From Plantago elongata (lineage: Eukaryota; Streptophyta; Magnoliopsida; Lamiales; Plantaginaceae), in NCBI GenBank assembly GCA_036897095.1, contig JAYMSP010000160.1, positions 1 to 64,000 of the forward strand: 64,000 nt of DNA. The letters are read 5' to 3'. This document shows, piece after piece, positions 38,701 through 50,373 of the stretch; within the stretch, counting starts at the first letter, position 1, and each line of letters starts with the position of its first letter. The translations under genes and the position numbers were made by a program. The notes below the pieces were generated by a model. The model searched no databases. It was not told where the DNA came from and saw only the letters and a program-made list of their open reading frames with translations.

Positions 38701-41700
38701 AGTACTAGAGGGGTTGTGTATAATTATAATCTAATCGTGCTTAAATCTTTGGTAAAGTAATGTATAAATTTGCATAATAAAGACTCACCATCTGCTAGGT
38801 ATTATTTTAAATAAAATAGGTAAGTCTCTCTAGAACTCTTAATAATCTATAATAATATAAGTAGCAATTTCATTTATATAGGTTAAAGGATAGGGAAGCT
38901 TTTACTCAGTAATTTCCTTCTTTATAATATACTAGAAGAGGGCTTTATAAATGTTATCTTAATACTAGTCATTTATTACTCCGCCTTAATTATCTTAATT
39001 ATAGGTACTTAATAGGAGATGCACTTTCATAGACTAAGACTAAATTAGCGCGATCTTCTAAAGTACACTAGCGAGAGTCTTTTCTTTTAAAATATATGCG
39101 TTTCATTTAAAATGATAAGGAGCAGTCATTTGTATCTTCAAGCCTTAAATTATTAAGTGTAAGGAAAGTCTCTTATTAAATATACTCTCCATTTGTTAGA
39201 TGTATATCATATACCAAGGTATTATAGGCATAGGTGTTATAAATAAGTGCGCCTTTCTCGCCTAGTAATAAATAATATGTAATGATAAATACTCTCTACT
39301 TAATATAATACTTGATATAGAATAGGTGCTTACTTACCATATTTCCCCTCTTATATTAAATATTTTAGGTGCATTTACATTTTTACATTAGAGTACCTAT
39401 ATGGTACTGTTATACTCACTCTTACTCTATTAGGCATACTAGATCTATTGATTAAAAAGTAATTCTCTTTCCCTATAGTTTTTATAAGAGAAATAGCATA
39501 TTCTATTAATATACTCACTTTTATATAAGTACTTACATACTTTAAAACTAACTAGATCTTAAGTCTTATATAATGTAATAGGTATACATAATAAGTAATA
39601 AAACTTGTTACATTTTATTAAAAAAATTAAGACAATATTCTTGCTTTAGTAAGCTCTGGTATATAGAGCTCTAAATAATTAACCCTTAACCCCTTATATT
39701 ACTTATATTATAAGAGTCTTATACTTAGGATAGAGCATGCTTTAAAAAGAGCAGGCGCACAAATATATTTATATATTTGCTAATATTATATTTTAATTAC
39801 ATTAGTATCATATCTTTAAAAAGGCGGTTGCTTAATAGATAAATTAATCCTAAGGACTATATTTAAATTTAAGGTGAGTAAGTATTTTCCCTTATAACAC
39901 CCTATATAATAAAATAAAGGCTAGTGCCTACAACCCTTTCATAAAATATTTAGAGGTACTTAAGATTGTATAATTAACATCTTGTAGTAAGGACGAGAGA
40001 TATAATGTACTTATGTTTAAAAATGTCTTACTTAAGTATTAATTATAAGAGTATCTTGCGGAGTAAGTGCCCTTTATTACAAGCAGCAAATTATTCTATA
40101 AAGAAGGCACAGGGTATTTCTTTTATAAGTTAGGGATCTCCCTTTTTTCTATTACTAATACTAAGAGGACTCGCTAAGTAACTATGTATCAAAGCACTCT
40201 TAGATAATCTTAGAAAAATATAATTAAGGGCTCCCTTATAAATGCATTCTCCCTTAACTCTAGATACATTTAAAATATTAAAATATAGAGTAGTTAATAC
40301 CTAAATAATTGTGAAACTCTTTCAAATGTAGTGATTTCTTCTTTTCCTTTAAATGTTAGCTAAATAGATTTTTCCTTATCTAAATGTTACTTAAAAAGTG
40401 CTCTAGAGATCAAGTCAAGGGATGCCTTTATGCGTTACTCTATAAGGAAAGAGCCTTTATACTTAAGGAGTTTTCTAATACAAAAATACATTTATGAAGG
40501 GTAATTAAGTACTCTCTCTCTAGTTAAGTAACTAAGCAAATGTTAAGGGAAGATACAAACTCTCACTACAAAGGCTCTTGTTATACATAATAGTTTTATA
40601 TACTAGGTCTTAGCAGAGTTTCTAGTGAACGCAGCATACTTAATACTTACTTAATTATTAGTAAAGTATACTAAGAGCCCTTCCCTAAGCATCGGTTTTA
40701 AATGCGCGTCACCTTTTTCTATAACAATAAGGTCCTGTATTTAAAATAGCCCCTAAGCCCTTAATTACAAAGATATAAATAAGATAGAGTAGGTATAGTA
40801 TGACTAAAATATTCTTAGTCATTAAGTACAAAAAGAACACGCTCTTCCCTTATATCCAAAGTATAGTTATTTATAAAACAAAATATACTTTATTAATTTA
40901 TAGAGCAAGCTAAACTACATGAGGTGATATTACCTAATTTAGATAGTTTTTATAGTATAGTAGAGGATAAGCATTATATGCTCACATATTTATAAGGTAT
41001 AGATGTAAAGAGTTCTTGCCTCCTAGTAGTTCTTATTTACTGAGTTATTCTCTAGTAATTACTTAAGCCTTATAGTAGGTTGTTAACTATACCAACATAT
41101 TAATCATATTAATGCCGAACTATGTAAGATACTTTGTTAGTGATAGATATTCTACGCCCTAATCATTTACGTAAAAGAAAGTTAAGTCTAGCCCTTTCTA
41201 AGTGTATTCAAGTATAAAGGCTGCCTTTAGCAAAATACTTCTTAGAATAACTTCTAGGAAAACTCTTTATTAGTGTGAGTTTATCCCTTAGAAATTATGC
41301 CATGATTAAGGTATGCCTCTTTATTTTATATATATCAAATTATAGTAAAAAGTACACATCCCTAAGATATTTTAATTATTAATTTATCGCGTTATTTCCT
41401 TCATCATATAGAAGTATATACCCTTTGCTTAGTTACCATACCACTTGTTACTAGATTACTCTTTCATTAGAATTAAGTCACTTAGTAAACGACTAAAGCA
41501 CACAATTATTATAAGGTATTATAGAGATAGATGCCTCTTTCTAGATGCTTTAAAAAAGTTAGCTCTTTCTTAAAAAAAACAATAGAAATCAATTAAGCGA
41601 TACCCTCTTCCTATAAATAAATAGATTATTGTATTTAATAATATTTTAAATACAAAAGGAAAAGAACCTCTAGCATTAATAGTATCTACAAGGTACAAGT

Positions 41701-44700
41701 ATTTTTATAAGAGTACTCTCAAGCCGCGATTAATGTTTAAGGTACATGTCTAGTATTTTTATAAAGGGAAAGACAAAAGGAAATTGTATGGACATATACG
41801 TCTAATAAGGTAAGGAAATTCTTTACTAACTCTAAAGGGAATACAACACTAGTCACTTATCCCTTAATAAATATGCACCTTAAGTATACGCAATTACTCC
41901 TCTTTTATTAAGCTAGATATATAGTATCATATTAGCAGCGTCTTACTAAGTCTTCATTATCAATAAACTATGCTGTACTAAATTACGTAAACCCATTATA
42001 CAAATGCTCGGGTAGTAAGTCTATCTTTTAATATAAATTATAGTTATAGATTTCCTAGAAAAACCTTCTTCCAGAGTACTTAGGTAAATTTTTTATAGAT
42101 ATTCCTTAAAAATTAATAGCCTAGCATATGTACAGGTATTACTCAGTTACTTAATTATAAAAGCTAAGGGGGCAATAGTGCTCTTTATTTCATAAGGGAA
42201 GGACCCATAATTGTTGGTGTAATGTAAGAAGTATTGGAGAGCTGGTAACTTATCTAATGGGCGAAGCTCTTGTATACTAAGTAATTATAATCTCTTCTTA
42301 AATAAGTGTAGTAAAGTACTATCTTCATACTGAGTAAAATCCTAGTGTACTTTTAGTTATACAACAAATGATTAATAAAACCCATTTATTTCTCTAAAGT
42401 ATTTGGGTAGTTATAAAATAGTTTATAACTACCCATTAGCTTTTAAAAGATTAAGCCACGCTATCTTATATGTTTAATAGTTGAAACTTCAGTATGGCTG
42501 GTACTCCTTCCCTTTGCACTTAGTTTTAGAAAGAAAATGGTCAATTTTTTATTTAATTACTTAAGTAAATACTATAATTATGGAAGTACTTGTACCCTAC
42601 TTGTGCCTTAATTTGTATCTTAAGTAAGAGAAATAGAGCCCTCCCTTGTATCTAGTTATAAATAAGGTGTCTTATAGTATTACTGAAATGCCTAGTAAGT
42701 AAAGAATCTGCCCTAATAAAAATCTTGTAGAGTGAATTGGTGTATACTTACTTAATAACTAAGAAAAGAGCTTAAGTGTTCTATGCAAAGAGTTGTGTTC
42801 TCCTTCTACCTTCTTTTACATAAGTATTAAACATAATTCATTAGGGTACTCTAGGTAACTGTGTAAATTATATCTCAAGTACTTTAGTAAAGTGTATATA
42901 AAAGAATAAGAGCACTCTAATCTCTATGTACTATGCTTGATGAGTCTTTAGAGAGGCAAAAAAGTATTTAGCAATAACGCACCCTCTATAAAATTTTAAA
43001 TATATTTTATATGATACTAATTAAGTAGTTAGTTTCCAGTTATTATATAATTGTTAAGTAATTTAAAAGGTGGGTTCTATATATATACTATATTCTAAGT
43101 AGGGCACAAATTATATAATATAATATAAGGTATACAAAAGAAGGCTTGTTTATAGTACAGTCCCTTTTATAAGCCACTATTATAGGATACAAAGTATAAA
43201 TAGGCGTAGGCTCTTCCTATTACTATAACTAGATAATATAAGTATAGATAACTAAGGACTACTATCTTATTAAAGAATCTGTTCTAATCAGCTATAATAT
43301 TTAATTGTAGGTGTAGAGTACGTTTACTATAGAACTCGAGAGTAACTAATTAAAGGTAACTGTTTGTACTTAAGTATACTTCTTTCTTTTATGTATGACA
43401 ATAAGGTAGCTCTGTATTCCCTAAGAAGTAAATTAAGATTTCCCCTAAGACTACATATTTATAATAAAGTATCTATGTAATCTCCTCTCTTTTAGCAGTG
43501 TTTAGTAAAAGCTATCCAAGCTATGTATTAAAAAGGTACTTCTCTATAATTTATTAAGGAAGCCTTATACTTAAGGTATAATAGGGAAAAGGGTATATTA
43601 GTCTCCTAGTATAAGCATATATCAAAAGGCCTATGTTTAATTAAGACATTTAGGTATGGGTTTCCTTAGTTATTCCTCTAGAGCAGTGTATTATTATAAA
43701 AGCGGAAAAAGCTACTAAAGGAGTGAGTAATCTTCTGCATGCATATACTGCTCTAGTAACTTAGTTAAGTAATAAGTGATAATTATTCTATATTATAGCA
43801 AGAATATTAAGACTAGTTCCTTAATTAAATTGTTATTATAAATAATATACTTTCTTTAGATAAAGCTCTCGCAGGAAAGAGAGTCAATGGTATACTCTTC
43901 TTTCTCTAATTACTGAAGTATAAATGTGTGTACGCTTATGGAGAGTGCCTTAATATATCGTAGCAATATAGTAGAGCACTTTCTTGCTAAGGGGTCTAGA
44001 GAGCTGTCTTATAGAATTACTTAATTATTTTTAGAAGTTCATCCAAGGAATTCTCTATTTATATTAAATTTATCTTAAGTATCTTTTAAATACTAAATAA
44101 GTAATTAAGAAATATTTTCTATGTAGTAAGACAAGTTTCACACCCTCTACAAGTAGGTTAGTAGGCCTTCCTTTATAACGCATTAGTTAAGTAATTTACG
44201 CGGTTTATTATACAAAGGAGTACTATGCTCCTCTTTAATACAAAGGTCGAGTTCTTCCCTCTTAAGGTAATTTCCTATAGAAGTTATTTCTAAATATTTC
44301 TTTAATTGTATTCTTAAAATAGGTTTATACGTAGTAATTTAAAATAGCGATAGATATAAGAAATAAAGCCCTTACTATATAGTAGAAGTACCTCATATAT
44401 AAGGAAGGAGAAATAATTTTTAGAGATTATGAATTACTTTAACTAATAGTTAAGGCTTAATTAGGCAATGATTCAATTATAAACTTAACATGAAGTAGGG
44501 CTCTCTAGTATACCCTACATATTTATAAGGGTAGAATAGTTAGTTTATATGTACGAATACCTTTAATACTTAGAGAAGAATATATTATATAAGCTACAAT
44601 ATTTAATTACTTTCTGTTAGGACGACGCTTTTTGCTATAGGATATTATTTTACACTTTATATTCAAGAAGATTATTAAAGAGTTAAGAATAGAATTACCT

Positions 44701-46740
44701 TATTATTATATGAGTTACTTGTAGAGGAGTAATAATAGAATATAAAAAAAAGTTAACTTAAGATATATGCCTTAATATTTAAGAGAAGATAGTAGCCCTT
44801 TTTCACTCCTCACTTATGGGATAGAGAACTACTTTACTTAGAGTTTATCTTAGTTATCTTAAATATCTTTACCTAACTTTTATTAAAATATGATAGACAC
44901 TTTCTTAGCACTTGGGCAGTATAGTTCTCTCTGTCTGTATAAAGCAAAGTATTGGGGAAGACCCTATTCTATGTATAATTAATTTCTATCAGAAGAAAAG
45001 TATATTACCCTTATTCTTAATTTTCTTTTAGTAAGCTAAAGTATCTCTATATTAAATATTTTATTTACTTATTAAAGCTCCTGTTTATTAATAACTTATA
45101 GTTATATAGCACTTTATTTATTAGAACATTTATAGAAAGAAAGGGTTGTCCTTTAATAATATCTTAGGTCTTGGCTTAAATAGATATAAATCCCTCTTTA
45201 ATATGGTTGTGCTTGTCTCTTAGAGTTTTCTATAAATAAGATTTTATAATAGGAAAGACTTTGATATAACATAAAGTATAAACTATTACTCTCTCTAGTC
45301 TTTTTAAATAAAAGGATTCATTAAGAAAACTAGGAGTGTATCCTTCTTACATAAATTATTCTAAGGGAAAATATAAGGTGAAGTAGCTCTCTTTGCTTTA
45401 TAAATTTTATAAAATAGAATAATAAGATTGCCTTATAGAAAAGGCAATGTTCTAGCCCTAAACTATCTATAATAAAGAGAACTCTAACTATTTATTAAGG
45501 CAAGATATACTTACTGCTTGCCTTAAGTGTTATAGATTGATTATTTACTTATATTTCTAGCTTAACTATAGATACACATAATTGTACAACTATAAGGGAA
45601 GAGTTTATCCTGATTAAGTAACTCTTTATTAGAGAAGCAAAATTTATAAGGGTAACAGTGCTTTCTCCTTAACTTGTAATTAGTAACTAAGGTATCTTAA
45701 TAGTAACTACTCTAGCATAGTAAAGGGTATTTAAAATAAGAAAATATTCTTAGTCATTTTTATAAAGCAGAATTGGTTTTAAACACCCTTCATATTTACT
45801 AAAAAGAAGAGTGTAATAAATTGCTTAAAAGAGAGTTACTCAATTATTACTAAGAAATGCTTTAACTAGTTATTTATAAAAAAATAAAAGGGACAATACT
45901 TTCCTCAAGCGCATCTATTTATCAGGGGTAAAGGAAGAGGAAGGAGTTCCTGCATTTTCTATATAAATAGATCTTATAAATACACATAAAATATTATACT
46001 CTAAAGAAGACTTCATTATAGTAGGAGAGTTGTCTTTTTAACTCCTCCTTTATAAATAATTTAGTTATACAAGATTACTTTTACTAGGTAGGGAGTGCTC
46101 TTGCTTACGATTACTTTATTGTAAGTTTATAGTAACAGAACAAAACTCTAGTACTTCTCCTTTTAAAATTAAAAGTAGTTAGCTCTTTCCTAATATTTAA
46201 TAGTATATCTCTAATTATTTATCAATTATTATAAGAGTATTTCCGTACCTAAGTATTGCGTAATCAGGTATTCTAAGTTAGATTCTCTAGTTGTAAGTAA
46301 TGTATTTATATATTAAGGAAGAACTCATAGTACTTGCCTCTGTACAATCTTTTTTTAAACAATTGAGCTTTAATTAATACTTACACACGTTGCTCTTAAG
46401 CACTTTGCTATAAAAAGGATAGAGTCACTTTTCTCTTGCTCTATACTCTGCAAAGAATTCATAATGTTCTTAGAATCATTCTTACCTTATTGTACAGTAT
46501 TTGAAGAAAGTATTTATAAATAATTCTTAAGTATGATTTACATAGGGGTAACTCCCCGTTTAAAAGAGGTTTCTTACTATATAAGCCTAAGTAAATAATT
46601 GCTTCTAGCATCTTTGTAAAATATACAACTTTAGTAATTATAATTTGAGTATTATCCTTAAGTCACTGAGTAACATGATCAGTCCTTATGTAAGAAGGTC
46701 ATTTACTACTTTAGCAAAGGGAGCTCCTTAAGTAATAATT
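35700..46740. repeat. Type A block of about 11 kb: RIP-like repeat relic
   Basis: Hand counts: 37081-37140 has TpA 7, ApT 2, CpA+TpG 4 and ApC+GpT 9; 42241-42300 has TpA 10, ApT 6, CpA+TpG 3 and ApC+GpT 5. No open frame of 60 or more codons in 11 kb. Its right edge, where ordinary type B sequence begins near 46.74 kb, is abrupt. It probably continues beyond the 46.74-47.65 kb insert as the 47.65-49.9 kb block. Confidence 0.6.
42404..42435. repeat. 14-bp perfect hairpin with 4-base loop
   Basis: TGGGTAGTTATAAA (42404-42417) is exactly complementary to 42422-42435 with an ATAG loop. It is the longest perfect stem I found. Both arms keep GGGTAG/CTACCC, which is uncommon in this AT-rich DNA. It could be the tip of a small foldback element, but no flanking duplication is visible. 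Confidence 0.8.
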
Positions 46741-47650
46741 CTTTATAACTATGAGAGAAATTATCTAATGAAATAGAAAATAACTTCATTAGCTTGGCAT
46801 ACTAAGGGAGTCATTTTATGTAGTAAGGAAAAGTTATTCGCTATATACAGAATTTTCTTCTTCCCCTTTTTAATAATAAGAGAATAGCCACAAAAGATAA
46901 TCTTTGCGAAATCTAAAGGAGGTGATGCTACCTTGATTAACGACAATTTCCAAGTATTAAGTATGCCACGTGCCTTCCACAACAAACTAATATTTCATTT
47001 TTTTATGTTATTTATTAAAGCAAAGACAACGTCACAGGATAATGGGACTAAAAAAAGAAGCGGTGGAGAAATAATTCAGAAGTAAAGATTTTTCTGTGAC
47101 TTATAACGTATTTGTTATAGAACCTTATAATATAGAATAAGTTATCGTAGGGAATACTTTCATTTGCTTAGTTAATTGTATCAATATTAGAAAATGACTC
47201 TAATGTAAAATGTAACGTTAGAAATTATCACTAGAAAATTATTGATTTTACAACAAAGGTAAAGTAAGACATATATGAAAAATGTGAAAAACTACTCTTA
47301 TCGAGGGAAAGACTCGCATGCATAAAAAATCGATATGAATCAAAACAAAAAATTTGAAAGAATTAGATCAAAACAACAATTTCTTAATCTTATATTATTA
47401 TTATTTCTACCATGTACCGCCTTTAATGAATGATTTTACTTTATAGGCAGAGTGACTCGCTTTAATAATTATTTTTTTCTATACTGATATAGGCAGTAAG
47501 TACATATTTAGAATTGATAGAATCCTCTTAGAAGAATTAATAGCAGCTATCCTTCTTCTACCTGGTCTAAAGCAAATTTTCTCAGCAATTTTTTCTTTTT
47601 ACTTTTATGAGACAATCCCGAGTACCCAATAAGGATTAGAGGACTTCCCT
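46740..47650. other. 0.9-kb type B insert inside the type A tract
   Basis: A/T runs and normal CA/TG content mark this off from the TpA-rich DNA on both sides. A 74-codon frame (46761-46985, minus strand, TTG start) covers its left edge; its only internal ATG is 17 residues from the end, so it is not called. An 8-bp inverted repeat (CTAATGAA, 46765-46772, pairing with 46785-46792) lies at the left edge. No target-site duplication was found. Confidence 0.4.
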
Positions 47651-49900
47651 TATCACTTTATACTGAACTAGTATATGAGCATCTAATAAGGAAAAAGCAC
47701 TCCCCATAAATAGTTGCTAATAATATATTTTAAACTATAACTTAAAGAATTATGTATCGTATACTTTAGAAAAGGTACTTATTTCTTATATCTTTAATAT
47801 TATATTATGAAAACTTAGAAAGCTCTCTCCCTTATTATAGTTTTATAAGGATACTACTTGATAAAGGGGTAAGTACTTCACTATATCTCAAAGGTCTACT
47901 CCTAGTATAGTAAGGTATTTCAATAACTAAAGGAAGCCTTCTATATCTCTAAAGTATGGAGTAAGCGTAAGAGAGTACCTATACTTTGCCCCTATATCAT
48001 ATAGAACTGTAGAGGAGTACTTCATATTTAATAACTATTTAAAGTGAAAGAGTTGCTTACTAGTTACAATTGAGTTACTCATACTTTAATAATATGTATT
48101 AAGTAAGTGTTATCTTAAGAGAGGGCATACTTTACTAAAAATTACTACCTTTATAAAATATAAAAGAGCTAATAGATTACTATACCCTTCTAGTGTATAT
48201 AAAAAAAGTACGTAGGAGTGCCTTTTATCCTTTTTTTATAACTATGTGTGCAATTAACTTTAAGAGCGAGTTTATGATAAATATCTAACACTTAATAGAC
48301 CTTACTACTTTCTTATAATTAAGTTAAGGCTTTATTAAGTAAACCTTTTATAAGTATACTTGTATAAGCTTCTATAAGAAGGTTGCGCCTCTTTGCTCAC
48401 TACAAGTATAGTAGGTAACTCATGCGTACAGGGATTTCTTCTATAGGTTATACTTGAAAATTATTAGCGCCTTTCCCACTTAATTGTTTAAAAAAGTATT
48501 ATGTAAAAAAATAAATAAGCTTCTTTTATAAAGCCCTTTATTTGGGGAGAGTGCTACTATTATTAGGAGTGTCTTCTTAAAAATTAATAATAATAGATCT
48601 ATATAATTTATAAGAAACTATATTAGCTATTAGATGCCCTGGACAATAACTAACATTTGGGAGCGAGTAGACTATTCTTTCAGTTACTTGTATAGGAAAC
48701 GCTACTATTTTTAATAAAAAAGTAGGCAATAAATATTGCATAAAGTGTAAGCCCCACCCCTAAAGCTTTGATAAACTAAACTTGTATCTTAGAGAACTGC
48801 ATGTTAGTTACTAGTATATATTCTATTTATAGAAAGACTTGAGTTTAAGAAGTTTATGTTAAATTATCCATAATAGTAACACACGTTAAAAAAGCTAGAA
48901 CCTATTCCTTAGCGTAATAATGGGTTAAGTCTTTCTCAAATAGAATAGGTTATTATAATCCTATCTCCTGTAGCATTGGTTAGGTATTTACCAGAATATT
49001 TTTATTCTTAGAATATTAGTTAGAGGAGTACTATATTTTATAATAAAAAATGTATTTCTCTAAAGTAGCTTTTTATTCTTCAAGTATTCTAGGAGGTAAT
49101 TGTTTAATAAAACTACTATCAACCTTTAGTAAAAATTATAGGTTCGTTCTTCTATATAATAAAATATTCTCATATAGAGAACGCTAGCCTTTTTATAAAA
49201 CTCTATCTTCTATAAAAAGGAGAAAGTTCTATTTCTATATTTAGCATTAACTTATTATATTATACAGGGTTGTATAATTAAGAATTCTATAGAGCTCTAT
49301 TCTCTCTATATCGAAGCCAGGGCTTTTTTTATGAAGTACTTTTAATATACTAATATACATGGCATACAAAAAAATAAGAGACGTTAGTACTTTTCTTTAT
49401 TATTTTTTCCTTATTTATATTGTAAGATTGCTCTTGTATAAGTAAAGAGTTTATTATTTAATAAGTAGTAGTATAATAGGAAATACATATAATAGGCCTT
49501 TCTCAAATGCATTCTTTCTTTAGTAAAGCTTAGAGTAAATTATTCTTAAGTATTTACACCTGCAGAGTACCAGTATCTTTACAGGAGATTTTAGATTATA
49601 CACTTATGCGCTATAGCTTGATTATAAATTAAAGTAATAGACTTTCGCACATAAATAGTAGTATCCTAGGTATTTTATTTCACAAAAAGTATAAATTTCT
49701 AGTAAGTCTCTTTCATAAGTATATTTATAATATACTAATAGAGTAAGAGTCTCCTCCCCTCTCTATATATATGAGAGAGCTAATACCTATGTAACTTCAC
49801 TAATAGTACTAAGCATCTCCTTTTAAAGTAATTAAATATAAAATAAGATAAATCTTAATGCTTCTTTCTAATAATTAATAAAACATAGGCTTAAAGTCTA
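47650..49900. repeat. Type A block: RIP-like repeat relic
   Basis: The same composition and word usage as the blocks on either side, with no open frame of 60 codons. It appears to be the continuation of the 35.7-46.74 kb tract across a short insert. Nothing else can be named. Confidence 0.5.
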
Positions 49901-50373
49901 ATCACTCACTAGCTATCCAAGCGAGCCGAGATTAGCGCATTGCCCTATGAGCTTTCTATAATGAGTCGAAAAGGTATCCAGTGCACCAAGGAAATCCGCC
50001 TTATTTAGTAGGTTTCGACCTACTTGCTAGATTAATAGCTTAGGCTCGAACCTGCGAAATGTGGCGCAAAAGGTTGGAAGAGCAATCAGGTAACACACTT
50101 CGATTTCTTTCATTTCATCTTTTTTCAAGGGGGCCAAATGGAACCTCTAGCATGTAAATTGTCTTTTTATTTTCGCGAAATCTAGAATTCCGGAGCTTTT
50201 CAAGTTCGAGTTTTCCTAATACCTTGACATCCAGTAGTATGCCAATCCCTTCCAAGAAGGAGTCAGTATTCTTTTTCGTACTTTACCTTTCTTTACTTTC
50301 TCCTATGAGACCCGTGCGAGAGGCTTCCTCAGGATTCCTTGGAAATACTGTAGTCTTCCTACTTGTATACTAG
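49900..50373 (-). pseudogene. Broken coding remnant, family unknown, in a 42% GC patch
   Basis: 178 of 420 bases (49921-50340) are G or C, far above the flanks, and the patch begins and ends sharply inside TpA-rich DNA. On the minus strand it reads as stop-poor, polar protein-like stretches in more than one frame (for example TVFPRNPEEASRTGLIGE, LLDVKVLGKLELEKLRNSRF and ADFLGALDTFSTHYRKLIGQ), with a few interruptions overall. The plus strand has a 71-codon frame antisense to the clearest stretch, rich in S, F and L, as expected of a shadow. I recognise no domain, and no gene or element family is assigned. If it belongs to a mobile element it is a dead fragment. Confidence 0.35.

Noticed and set aside
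49940-50090. tRNA-like box sequences (GCAGGTTCGAGCC on the minus strand at about 50044-50056; TGGCGCAAAAGGTTGG on the plus strand at about 50061)
   Set aside because: The A-box-like and B-box-like strings are on opposite strands and in the wrong order, and no acceptor, anticodon or T-stem pairing can be formed around either. They are better explained as part of the coding-like patch.
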